From Rhizobium sp. FY34 (GTDB lineage: Bacteria > Pseudomonadota > Alphaproteobacteria > Rhizobiales > Rhizobiaceae): DNA of 64,000 bases. The first letter of the stretch is position 1. Every line of letters begins with the position of its first letter. Shown one piece after another: positions 49,297 to 56,955 of this stretch. The notes below the pieces were generated by a model that worked only from the letters and a program-made list of their open reading frames with translations, did not search any database and was not told the DNA's origin. The position numbers and the translations under genes are program-made. The stretch lies in contig NZ_STFZ01000034.1 of assembly GCF_005222845.1 (NCBI RefSeq), positions 365,010-429,009 of the forward strand. Direction: 5' to 3'.

Positions 49297-49592
49297 TGCC
49301 GAATCTCCTTCGCGAGCAGATGTTCTATATCTATGCCAATAAGCTGCATGGTCTTACGGAAGGCATCTGAGACCTTCTCGAAGACAAATTCCTTCTTGTC
49401 CTGTTCCCAGGCACTGGCGGCGGCCATCAGCACCTGCACGCATTGCACACCGACGCGCTCCACGCCCGAGGCGTCGATCTTCAGGTCCGTGCCGCGCATG
49501 TTGGTCAGCTGGCCGTGCAATACGGAGGCCTCGTTCAGGTCCAGGACCGAAACCAGGGTCAGGCTTTCCGTTTGTGCTTTCCTGCTTGCCAT
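49293..49592 (-). CDS. cheS: CheS, STAS-domain chemotaxis protein
   Basis: CheS binds CheA and promotes the use of CheY1 as phosphate sink in Sinorhizobium. From the ATG at 49592 it has 99 residues with a STAS-type fold: LVSVLDLNEASVLHGQLTNM, then RGTDLKIDASGVERVGVQCV and QVLMAAASAWEQDKKEF. An in-frame ATG at 49607 would add five residues; the Shine-Dalgarno evidence does not decide. It lies between the chemoreceptor gene and cheY1, exactly as expected for cheS. Confidence 0.88.
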   Translation of the reverse strand: MASRKAQTESLTLVSVLDLNEASVLHGQLTNMRGTDLKIDASGVERVGVQCVQVLMAAASAWEQDKKEFVFEKVSDAFRKTMQLIGIDIEHLLAKEIRQ

Positions 49593-49676
49593 TCCTTCGT
49601 TCCTCATCGTTCCATCTGGTTCCGGCCGTTTTCCGTCCGGGCATGTCCAGTTTTCAAGTCTCTGTCGCGCGCGGCG

Positions 49677-51341
49677 TCAGCGACCCATTGCGGCCAATTG
49701 GGCCGGTATGAATGCGGTGCCCTGCATGTCGGCAAGGTCATGGGTCTCGATCTCGTCCGACGGTTCGGCCGCCTTCGGCTTTGCCTGCCAGATGTGGCCG
49801 GATGCCTTGGTCTCGCGTTCGATGCGGAACTCGCGCACCGTGCGACCAAGCTCGATAATGACGGTGTGCAGCTCGTCACTGCCCTCGCCGATCTGGCGGG
49901 CTCTGGCGGCGCTCTGGGCCATACGCCGGTCGAGCGCCTGGATTTCGCCGGCCGTTCGTGACAGCGACTGCGCCTGCTCGCCGGTATCGCGGGCAATGCC
50001 GGTCATGGTTTCGTTGATGGCGGCCACGCGATCAACAATCCCGCCGATCGCATCCTGCGTCAGGTGGACCATTTTCACGCCGGCATCGACCTGTGACTTG
50101 GTGCCGGTCACGAGCTGCTTGATTTCGCGGGCGGCCTCGGCGGAGCGCTGGGCAAGCGCCCGCACTTCCTGGGCAACCACGGCAAAGCCACGACCGGAAT
50201 CGCCGGCGCGGGCAGCCTCAATACCGGCATTCAGCGCCAGAAGATTGGTCTGGAAGGCAATTTCATCGATCACACCGATGATCTGGCCGATCTTTTCGGC
50301 GGATTCCTCGATATCCGACATGGCGCTGATCGCCTTGCCGACAACCTCACCGCTGTCTTGAACCGAACGGCGGGCCTCCGCCACGGCCTTTTCGGCGAGC
50401 GCCGCTTCGGAAGCGCTGATGGCAACGCGCTCGGAAAGGGCTGCGATTTCGGCGGCACCGGCGGCAACATCACGGCTGTGCTCGTCGATCGACGTCGCCA
50501 GCAGGCGACCGTCTTCGGCCAGCCCTGTAACCAGCGCATCGGCGCGGGTCAATTGATCGGCGGCACCCTTCAGAGAAGCCGACATCGCTGACAGCGCCTG
50601 GTCCAGCAATTGCGACAATTCACCATAGATCTCAGGATGTGCATCATTCATGCGCACCGTCAGATCCTTGTTGGCAAGGCCTGCGGCAATCGGGCCGAGC
50701 AGGCTACAGGCTTCCGCCTGATCCTTGTCATGCTGGGCAATCATGGCGCGCTGGTGCTTGGTGCGCAGCTCGTTGATGCGCAGAGAAACGGCAATTTCCA
50801 CATCCACCATGACCAGCCGGATGACGGCCTGGATGGCATCATTGACCTCGCGCTCACGCCGACGACCGGCGGGCAGCAGAGATTTGGAGACGATCTGTTC
50901 GACAAGACAGCCGACGAGGTTTTCCAGCATCACCGCATGACCGGCAATGTGCCAGCGTGGGTCAAGGCCCATGCGGCCTTCGGCATCGGACAAAACCTTG
51001 ACGCGTTCGGCATAGAGCGCGTCGAAACGGGCATCCGTCAGGACACTCCAATGGGAGGCCTGCAAATCATGCAGGCGTTCAAGCTGCATATCGCTCTCGA
51101 AATGACGCATGGCGTCCGGCGAAGACTGCAGGCGGTGAAAGAAATCGCGAAGGCCATCTTTCAGGCGGGTTTCCAGCATGGGTCGAAACCGTCGCAGCAG
51201 CTCGCAAGCCTCCGCGTCGAGACCGGCGAATGCAAGACGATCGCGCAGGCTGCCTGCCTGGGCCTTTCGTGCTTGATCCGATGGCGTTTCGTGAGCCAAG
51301 GCCCGTCCCCAATCAAAGCCGGTGTCTATGAAGACCGGCAT
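49677..51341 (-). CDS. icpA: Cytoplasmic globin-fold chemoreceptor IcpA (MCP)
   Basis: First gene of the che operon; a soluble methyl-accepting chemoreceptor. The 554-residue protein has an N-terminal protoglobin-like domain (about residues 30-190: LETRLKDGLRDFFHRLQSSP; QASHWSVLTDARFDALYAER), a HAMP-like linker and the signalling domain whose tip reads IGVIDEIAFQTNLLALNAGI then EAARAGDSGRGFAVVAQEVR. No membrane helix is seen. In the heme-pocket helix, where sensor globins have His two residues before Arg-Ile/Met-Gly-Leu, this protein has Glu121 (SDAEGRMGLDPRWHIAGHAV), so heme binding is doubtful. A weak flagellar promoter element lies about 285 nt upstream. Confidence 0.9.
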   Translation of the reverse strand: MPVFIDTGFDWGRALAHETPSDQARKAQAGSLRDRLAFAGLDAEACELLRRFRPMLETRLKDGLRDFFHRLQSSPDAMRHFESDMQLERLHDLQASHWSVLTDARFDALYAERVKVLSDAEGRMGLDPRWHIAGHAVMLENLVGCLVEQIVSKSLLPAGRRREREVNDAIQAVIRLVMVDVEIAVSLRINELRTKHQRAMIAQHDKDQAEACSLLGPIAAGLANKDLTVRMNDAHPEIYGELSQLLDQALSAMSASLKGAADQLTRADALVTGLAEDGRLLATSIDEHSRDVAAGAAEIAALSERVAISASEAALAEKAVAEARRSVQDSGEVVGKAISAMSDIEESAEKIGQIIGVIDEIAFQTNLLALNAGIEAARAGDSGRGFAVVAQEVRALAQRSAEAAREIKQLVTGTKSQVDAGVKMVHLTQDAIGGIVDRVAAINETMTGIARDTGEQAQSLSRTAGEIQALDRRMAQSAARARQIGEGSDELHTVIIELGRTVREFRIERETKASGHIWQAKPKAAEPSDEIETHDLADMQGTAFIPAQLAAMGR

Positions 51342-51625
51342 AAACCCCTCGACACAGCCCCGGAAACCGCTCCCGCAGACTGCTTATGCGTGTGCCTCTG
51401 GTCCTATCCGGCGAACCGGTCGGCCAGTTTGGTGGCGCCAGGAGACGCATCTGTGCCTTGCGCGGACATTGCAGCGCCGGTTTTGACACCTGCGACAAGA
51501 ATCCGTGGCCTGAAATTGTCCTGGAATTTCAGGGAGAGATACCGGATCAAAACCGGTACGGCGGAGCGGCTTCATGCCTGAAAAGGATCGACCGAGGCCG
51601 TCCCATTTCGCCGTGTGGGACTATT

Positions 51626-51648
51626 TGTATGGTTAATTCCTTGCCTGA
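51626..51648 (-). promoter_or_regulatory. Weak flagellar promoter-like element for the che operon
   Basis: Sense strand: TCAGGCAAG, 8 nt, CATACA. One base off the TCACGCAAG form found at flgE and motA, with correct spacing and central TA. It lies about 285 nt before the icpA start, a long leader, so confidence is lower. Confidence 0.35.
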
Positions 51649-51786
51649 AGGTTAATAGAGCCCCGGCAATCTTGTTTTATCCAAATCTGATATAACATCA
51701 TCCCTGCCAATTTAGACGCAAGCTACAGGCAAGTGAAGTACTGGAGAATCAGTTCACCACGAACATGATGTCTTTGGAGAAGAGCA

Positions 51787-51900
51787 ATGATTGTTCTGCA
51801 CTTGGTGGCCGCCCTGATTGCCATGCTGATTTTCATGAGCATGCTCGTCATCACGAAGGTCGACAGAGACCGCGTCAAGCTGCGCATACGGATCCTTTAG
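51787..51900 (+). CDS. Possible 37-residue single-pass membrane peptide
   Basis: ATG at 51787 preceded by GGAGAAGAG (spacing about 5-9 nt). The product, MIVLHLVAALIAMLIFMSML followed by VITKVDRDRVKLRIRIL, has one membrane helix and a positively charged C-terminal tail, a common form of small bacterial membrane proteins. It ends 220 nt before lpiA. The good Shine-Dalgarno and the clean helix favour a real gene, but I recognise no family and conservation cannot be judged here. Confidence 0.45.
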   Translation: MIVLHLVAALIAMLIFMSMLVITKVDRDRVKLRIRIL

Positions 51901-52045
51901 GGCCAGCTTGATAGAGGGTTTGCTCACAAACCGTGTTGTCGTTTTAGCGTCGGCACCGTAGAGGGTGTTCGGCTGCCGCACTTTTGTCCAAGTTGGGGCG
52001 AGAGGAATAGCCGCAATGCTATGCCGGTTGATCCGGCGCAGTTTG

Positions 52046-52086
52046 TACCAAATCTCGCATTAGTTTCCTGTCATCGAGATTTGGTA
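52046..52086 (+). promoter_or_regulatory. 12-bp perfect inverted repeat in the lpiA leader
   Basis: TACCAAATCTCG (52046-52057) and CGAGATTTGGTA (52075-52086), 17 nt apart, ending 34 nt before the lpiA ATG. A smaller hairpin GCCGG-TTGAT-CCGGC lies just upstream (52023-52037). It could be an operator dyad or a stable 5'-UTR hairpin. lpiA is acid-inducible in other rhizobia, so a role in that response is a reasonable guess. Confidence 0.6.
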
Positions 52087-52120
52087 TTAGGCCCTCAGTT
52101 CCATCCGCATTAGGCGCACC

Positions 52121-54721
52121 ATGACAAGCCCGGACCATCAGCCCGCGACCACGCCCCATCGCCACCCAGCCCTCCAGTTCCTGTCGCGTTTCAGGGGCTA
52201 TCTTACCCCTATTGCCATGCTGGTGGTCTTTGCGATGATGGCCTTTGCCGTCTACAAGCTCACCAATGAGGTGCGCTACGAGGAGGTCGTGGCCGCGCTG
52301 ACCAATACCAGTTGGACGGCGATCGGCCTTGCCATCATGTTTACGGCGCTCAGTTTTGCGTCGCTTGTCTATTATGACCTCAATGCACTCGATTATATTG
52401 GTCGCAAGCTGCCGATCGCCCCGGTCATGGTCACGGCCTTCAGCGCCTATGCCATCGGCAATACGGCCGGCTTTGGCGCGCTCAGCGGCGGCGCCATCCG
52501 GTTTCGCGCCTATAGCCGGCTCGGCCTGTCGCCGGAAGATATCGGCCGCGTCATTGCCTTCGTCACCTTTGCATTCGGGCTCGGCCTCCTTGCCGTCAGC
52601 GCCATTGCCTCGCTGATCGCCGCGCCGCGCCTATCTGCCATCATCGGCATGGACCCGACTGTGCTGCGCATCGGTGCAGTCATCATTCTGCTGATGCTGG
52701 CCTCACTTCTCTTTGTCGGGCGCAATGGCCGCACGGTGAAACTGATGCGCATCCGGCTGAAGCTGCCCGATACGCTGACATCGTCGCGCCAGTTCCTCAT
52801 CACGGCCTTTGATATCGCCGTCTCGGCCTCGGCGCTTTACGTGCTTTTGCCGGAAACGCATATCGGCTGGCTGTCCTTCTTCGCCATCTTTGCTGCGGCC
52901 ATCGGGCTTGGCGTCATCAGCCATGTGCCGGCCGGCCTTGGCGTGTTCGAAGCCGTTATGATCGGCACGCTCGGCAATACGATCAGCATGGATCAGTTGC
53001 TCGGCAGCCTCGTGCTCTACAGACTTGTCTATTACGTGCTGCCGCTCACCATCGCCATCATCCTGGTCGCGGCCTCAGAGGCACGGGTGCTGGCACGCCA
53101 CAAGGTGGCCGGCGATATCGGCACGGTCGTGGTGCGCCTGTCGCCGCCGCTTCTATCGGCCTTTGCGCTGATGCTGGGCGCCATGCTGATCTTTTCGAGC
53201 GTGACGCCGACGCCGGAAACCGATCTCAGCCTGCTTGCCCCCTGGCTGCCGCTGCCGGTGGTGGAGGGCGCGCATTTCCTTTCAAGCCTGCTTGGCCTTG
53301 CACTTGTGATTGCCTCGCGGGGTCTGGCGCAGAGGCTGGATGGTGCCTGGTGGGTGGCGCTGGTGGCAGCAATGCTTGCCTTCGTTCTGGCCTTCCTGCG
53401 CGCGCTGGCGCTGGGCGAAGCCACCTTCCTTGCGGTTTTCGTGGCTGCCATGCTGCTGAATGCCGGACGCTTCCGCCGGCCGGCCTCACTGTTCGGCCAG
53501 GTGCTGAACCTACCCTGGATCATGGCCATCCTGGTGATCATCGCCGGGGCGACCACCGTCCTTCTGTTTGTCTATCGCGATGTGGAATACAGCCATCAGC
53601 TCTGGTGGCAGTTCGAATTCTCCGGCGAGGCGCCGCGTGGCCTTCGCGCGCTGCTGGGCGTTTCCATCCTGTCTGCAGCCATTGCCGCCTTCAGCCTGTT
53701 GCGCCCGGCCTTTCGCCATCCGGCGCCGCTCTCGCCCGAGGATCTGCAGCAGGCGACTGCCATCGTCATCGGGCAGGACAATGCCGATGCCAATCTGGTG
53801 CGCATGGGCGACAAGCGCGTGATGTTTTCCGACAGTGGCCGCAGCTTCATCATGTATGGCATCCAGGGACGGTCCTGGATCGCGCTCGGCGATCCGGTGG
53901 GCGACCGCGAGGAAACGGCCGAAATGGTCTGGCGTTTTGTTGAGCGCGCCCGAGGGGCCGGCGGCCGCGCCGTCTTCTACCAGGTATCGCCGGCACTTCT
54001 GTCCTTCTGCGCAGATGCAGGCCTGCGCGCTTTCAAGCTTGGCGAGATGGCGCTAGTGGATCTCACAGGCTTCGAACTCGCCGGCAGCCGGCTGGCCGGC
54101 CTTCGCCAGGCGCTGAACAAGGGGCGCCGCGAAGGCATGGAATTTGCCATTCTACAGCCGGCGGAAGTCACGCAGGCTCTGGCCGAACTGAAGGCGATTT
54201 CCGATGGCTGGCTTGCCCATCACGACACGCGCGAGAAGGGCTTTTCGCTCGGCGCGTTTGAAGAGACCTATGTCGCCTCACAGCCGGTGGCGGTGCTGCG
54301 CAAGGCAGGCCGCATCGTTGCCTTTGCAACGCTCTTCCTCACCGATACGCGCGCCGAAGCCAGCGTCGATCTGATGCGATTTGCACCGGATGCGCCACGC
54401 GGCGCCATGGACTTCCTGTTTGTCAGCCTGCTTGAGCAGTTGAAGGGCGAAGGCTACCAGGCCTTCAATCTCGGCATGGCACCACTTTCGGGCATGTCGC
54501 GGCGCGAAGTAGCACCCGTCTGGGACCGGATCGGCGGCACCCTGTTCGAACACGGGGAAAGATTCTATAACTTCAAGGGGCTCAGGGCCTTCAAGTCGAA
54601 GTTTCATCCACAATGGCAGCCGCGCTATATGGCCGTCTCGGGGGGAACCGGCGGCGTGCTGGCGCTGATGGACGTGACGCTGCTGATTGGTGGCGGCGTG
54701 AGAGGAGTGGTTGGTAAATGA
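52121..54721 (+). CDS. lpiA: Lysyl-phosphatidylglycerol synthase/flippase (MprF/LpiA)
   Basis: The bifunctional enzyme adds lysine from Lys-tRNA to phosphatidylglycerol and flips the product, reducing envelope negative charge. The 866-residue protein has an N-terminal domain of many membrane helices (LVVFAMMAFAVYKLTNEVRY; AYAIGNTAGFGALSGGAIRF; LSFFAIFAAAIGLGVISHVP) and a C-terminal GNAT-like synthase domain (about residues 540-860: IMYGIQGRSWIALGDPVGDR; AEASVDLMRFAPDAPRGAMD; GEGYQAFNLGMAPLSGMSRR). The lpiA-acvB(atvA) order is known from Rhizobium tropici and Agrobacterium. Its stop overlaps the acvB start (ATGA). Confidence 0.95.
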   Translation: MTSPDHQPATTPHRHPALQFLSRFRGYLTPIAMLVVFAMMAFAVYKLTNEVRYEEVVAALTNTSWTAIGLAIMFTALSFASLVYYDLNALDYIGRKLPIAPVMVTAFSAYAIGNTAGFGALSGGAIRFRAYSRLGLSPEDIGRVIAFVTFAFGLGLLAVSAIASLIAAPRLSAIIGMDPTVLRIGAVIILLMLASLLFVGRNGRTVKLMRIRLKLPDTLTSSRQFLITAFDIAVSASALYVLLPETHIGWLSFFAIFAAAIGLGVISHVPAGLGVFEAVMIGTLGNTISMDQLLGSLVLYRLVYYVLPLTIAIILVAASEARVLARHKVAGDIGTVVVRLSPPLLSAFALMLGAMLIFSSVTPTPETDLSLLAPWLPLPVVEGAHFLSSLLGLALVIASRGLAQRLDGAWWVALVAAMLAFVLAFLRALALGEATFLAVFVAAMLLNAGRFRRPASLFGQVLNLPWIMAILVIIAGATTVLLFVYRDVEYSHQLWWQFEFSGEAPRGLRALLGVSILSAAIAAFSLLRPAFRHPAPLSPEDLQQATAIVIGQDNADANLVRMGDKRVMFSDSGRSFIMYGIQGRSWIALGDPVGDREETAEMVWRFVERARGAGGRAVFYQVSPALLSFCADAGLRAFKLGEMALVDLTGFELAGSRLAGLRQALNKGRREGMEFAILQPAEVTQALAELKAISDGWLAHHDTREKGFSLGAFEETYVASQPVAVLRKAGRIVAFATLFLTDTRAEASVDLMRFAPDAPRGAMDFLFVSLLEQLKGEGYQAFNLGMAPLSGMSRREVAPVWDRIGGTLFEHGERFYNFKGLRAFKSKFHPQWQPRYMAVSGGTGGVLALMDVTLLIGGGVRGVVGK

Positions 54722-56094
54722 AGCATCTCATCGGACGTCTGGCCCTTGTGGCTCTGCTGTGTCTGCCGCAGATGGTGGCGGCACAGGCCGTGCCCGCAAC
54801 CGCGCCGGATGGCCTGGAACTGGGGATGCTGCCCACGCCACACATCTTCAAGCCGGAAGGCGCGATGAAGGCCAACATCTTCCTGTTGTCCGATGATGCC
54901 GGCTGGAACTCTGCCAGCGACAAGCAGGCGGCTGACCTTGCGAAACAGGGCGCGCTGGTGATCGGCATCGACCTGCCGTCCTATCGCCAGGCTCTCGGCA
55001 AGGCGCCCGACGAGTGCATCTATATGATTTCGGATATCGAGCAGGTGGCCCAGCAGGTGCAGCGCTCGCTCGGCAGCGGCGCCTACAAGTCCCCGGTGAT
55101 TGCCGGCAGCGGCGCCGGTGCCGCCTTCGTGCTTGGCATGATCGCCCAGAGCCCGCCGGCCACCATTGGCGGGGCGATTGCCGTTGATCCGCAGGCGGCC
55201 ATTTCGCTGCCCAAGGAATTGTGCACGCCGGCCAGCAAGCAGCCGGATGGCGAAGGCATCATCTATGGTTTCACCGATGGCGCTCTGCCGGCCCCGGTTA
55301 CCATCTATCTGTCAAAGGCCGCCTCCCCGGCCGGGCGCCAGCAGGCGCAGTCGCTGAAGCAAAGCCATTCTGATGTCGATGTCGAAGAGACCGACGACGA
55401 CGCCTCGACCACGCTGATGCAGGCGCTGTCCGACACGGTCGATGCCGCCGGCACCGACGATTCACCGCTGGGTCTGCCGCTGACCATTCTGGATGCCAAG
55501 CCGAAGCTGGATACGATGGCGATCATCTATTCCGGTGATGGCGGCTGGCGGGATATCGACAGCGATGTAGGTGCCGTCCTACAGGCCGATGGTGTGCCCG
55601 TCGTCGGCGTCGATGCACTGCGTTATTTCTGGTCGCGCAAGACACCGGAACAGACGGCGGAAGACTTGAGCCGCATCATCCGCGCCTATCGCAAGCAGTG
55701 GAATGTCAGCAATGTGCTGCTGATCGGCTATTCCTTCGGCGCCGATATCCTTCCGTCCACCTTCAACCGCCTGCCGCAGGCCGACCGCGCCAAGGTGACG
55801 ATGATCAGTCTTCTGGCGCTTTCGCATGTGGCGGATTTCGAAATCTCGGTCTCCGGCTGGCTCGGTGGACAGGGGGATGGCGATGGTGGCGATCCGGCAG
55901 TGGATCTGGCAAAAGTCGATCCGAAGCGCATCCAGTGCATCTATGGCACCGAGGATGACGACGATGCCTGCAAGTCGATGATACCGCGCGGCATCGAAGC
56001 CCTCGGTATTGAGGGCGGACACCATTTCGATGAGGACTACCAGAAGCTCGCCCAGCATATCCTCTCTGGCCTGAAGGCCCGGCTTGGCAAGTGA
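54718..56094 (+). CDS. acvB: AcvB/AtvA (VirJ-family) periplasmic hydrolase
   Basis: In Agrobacterium AcvB cleaves lysyl-phosphatidylglycerol and is needed for virulence and acid tolerance. The 458-residue product has a Sec signal (MKHLIGRLALVALLCLPQMV, cleavage after AAQA), an N-terminal alpha/beta-hydrolase-like half (SDDAGWNSASDKQAADLAKQ; PVIAGSGAGAAFVLGMIAQS) and a C-terminal VirJ half with a second SDDGGW-like motif (YSGDGGWRDIDSDVGAVLQA) and the nucleophile elbow LLIGYSFGADILPSTFNRLP (Ser339), closing with GIEGGHHFDEDY (catalytic His). It is coupled to lpiA, so enzyme and counter-enzyme are made together. Confidence 0.92.
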   Translation: MKHLIGRLALVALLCLPQMVAAQAVPATAPDGLELGMLPTPHIFKPEGAMKANIFLLSDDAGWNSASDKQAADLAKQGALVIGIDLPSYRQALGKAPDECIYMISDIEQVAQQVQRSLGSGAYKSPVIAGSGAGAAFVLGMIAQSPPATIGGAIAVDPQAAISLPKELCTPASKQPDGEGIIYGFTDGALPAPVTIYLSKAASPAGRQQAQSLKQSHSDVDVEETDDDASTTLMQALSDTVDAAGTDDSPLGLPLTILDAKPKLDTMAIIYSGDGGWRDIDSDVGAVLQADGVPVVGVDALRYFWSRKTPEQTAEDLSRIIRAYRKQWNVSNVLLIGYSFGADILPSTFNRLPQADRAKVTMISLLALSHVADFEISVSGWLGGQGDGDGGDPAVDLAKVDPKRIQCIYGTEDDDDACKSMIPRGIEALGIEGGHHFDEDYQKLAQHILSGLKARLGK

Positions 56095-56095
56095 T

Positions 56096-56123
56096 GCAGC
56101 GCCGCACAGGCGCTGCGCCTTTT
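56096..56123 (+). terminator. Terminator of the lpiA-acvB operon
   Basis: GCAGCGCC (56096-56103), loop GCACA, GGCGCTGC (56109-56116), followed by GCCTTTTG. It begins 1 nt after the acvB stop codon. A typical rho-independent terminator. Confidence 0.75.
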
Positions 56124-56178
56124 GCCGGGCACGGATCAACAATCCGTGAGATTCCGCTTGCAACCGGCGTGAAAATAT

Positions 56179-56197
56179 CCTGTAGCCAGCCTACAGG
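56179..56197 (+). promoter_or_regulatory. Small inverted repeat upstream of the TerC gene
   Basis: CCTGTAG, 5-nt loop, CTACAGG, about 50 nt before the start codon. It could be an operator or leader hairpin. No match to the known Mn-sensing yybP-ykoY riboswitch core was seen. Confidence 0.3.
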
Positions 56198-56245
56198 CAC
56201 TTAAACGTCGCGCGTGTCTACACTTGCGCCAGGGGATATCTCACC

Positions 56246-56878
56246 ATGGAAATTTTCACGGCTGCCGGCCTGGCAGCGCTGTTTCAAGTTATCGCTATTG
56301 ATCTCGTTCTGGCTGGCGACAATGCCATCGTCATCGGTCTTGCGGCGGCCGGCCTGCCGGTGCATCAGCGCCAGAAAGCCATTCTTGTCGGCATTATCGC
56401 CGCAACCGTTCTGCGCATCGGCTTTGCCACCATCACAGCTTACCTGCTCGGCATTGTTGGACTACAGCTGATCGGCGGCCTGTTGCTGGCCTGGGTGTGC
56501 TGGAAAATGTGGAGCGAATTGCGCAGCGCCGATCACAGTGCCGAAAATGCCCTGGGCGAGGCGGACGCAGAAATGACGAAGGTGGACAAGACCTTCCTGC
56601 AGGCCGCGATCCAGATCGTCATCGCCGATGTCTCCATGTCGCTCGACAACGTGCTGGCGGTGGCTGGCGCAGCGCAGGAACACACGAGCGTGCTCATCAT
56701 CGGTCTCGTCGTCTCCATTGCCCTGATGGGCCTGGCTGCCAATTTCGTCGCCCGCCTGCTGCATCGCTACCGCTGGATCGCCTATGTCGGCCTTGCCGTC
56801 ATCGTCTATGTGACCGCCACGATGGTCTATCACGGGTCCGTCGAAGTCCTGCCCTATATCCAGCAATGGCTCGCCTGA
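56246..56878 (+). CDS. TerC family integral membrane protein (YjbE-type)
   Basis: TerC proteins are thought to export or handle metal ions such as Mn at the membrane. The 210-residue protein shows seven hydrophobic segments and the family acidic motifs in the first and fourth halves: IAIDLVLAGDNAIVIGLAAA and IVIADVSMSLDNVLAVAGAA (each with an Asp-x-x-x-x-x-x-Asp-Asn pattern), arranged as an internal repeat. The ATG at 56246 follows GGGG by about 10 nt. It stands alone between the acvB terminator and a flavoprotein gene. Substrate unknown. Confidence 0.9.
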   Translation: MEIFTAAGLAALFQVIAIDLVLAGDNAIVIGLAAAGLPVHQRQKAILVGIIAATVLRIGFATITAYLLGIVGLQLIGGLLLAWVCWKMWSELRSADHSAENALGEADAEMTKVDKTFLQAAIQIVIADVSMSLDNVLAVAGAAQEHTSVLIIGLVVSIALMGLAANFVARLLHRYRWIAYVGLAVIVYVTATMVYHGSVEVLPYIQQWLA

Positions 56879-56903
56879 GCCTTCAGGCTCTGCGTAAGCG
56901 ACT

Positions 56904-56923
56904 GCGCCGCCGGCCGGCGGCGC
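56904..56923. terminator. GC-rich palindrome after the TerC gene
   Basis: A perfect 20-bp palindrome (GCGCCGCCGG and its complement) plus a small GAGCC-TTCA-GGCTC hairpin at 56877-56890 that overlaps the stop codon. No T-run follows, so termination is uncertain. Confidence 0.35.
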
Positions 56924-56955
56924 GGTTCAACACATGAACCCTCGAGCGTGCGCCG

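Larger units (their letters stand above)
51342..52120. other. Regulatory and small-ORF region between icpA and lpiA
   Basis: This 779-nt gap separates the divergent che and lpiA operons. It contains a short dyad (ACCGG...CCGGT, 51541-51557), the weak icpA promoter element (51626-51648), one 37-codon ORF (51787-51900), and two hairpins before lpiA (52023-52037 and 52046-52086). Nothing else convincing was found. Confidence 0.6.

Noticed and set aside
51754..51981. 75-codon minus-strand ORF between icpA and lpiA
   Set aside because: The product is His/Gln/Asn-rich with no motif; the plus-strand 37-codon ORF in the same DNA has a better start and a clean membrane helix.
56095..56245. Mn-responsive yybP-ykoY riboswitch before the TerC gene
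   Set aside because: The leader is short and contains a terminator of the previous operon and a small hairpin, but none of the riboswitch's conserved loops was found.
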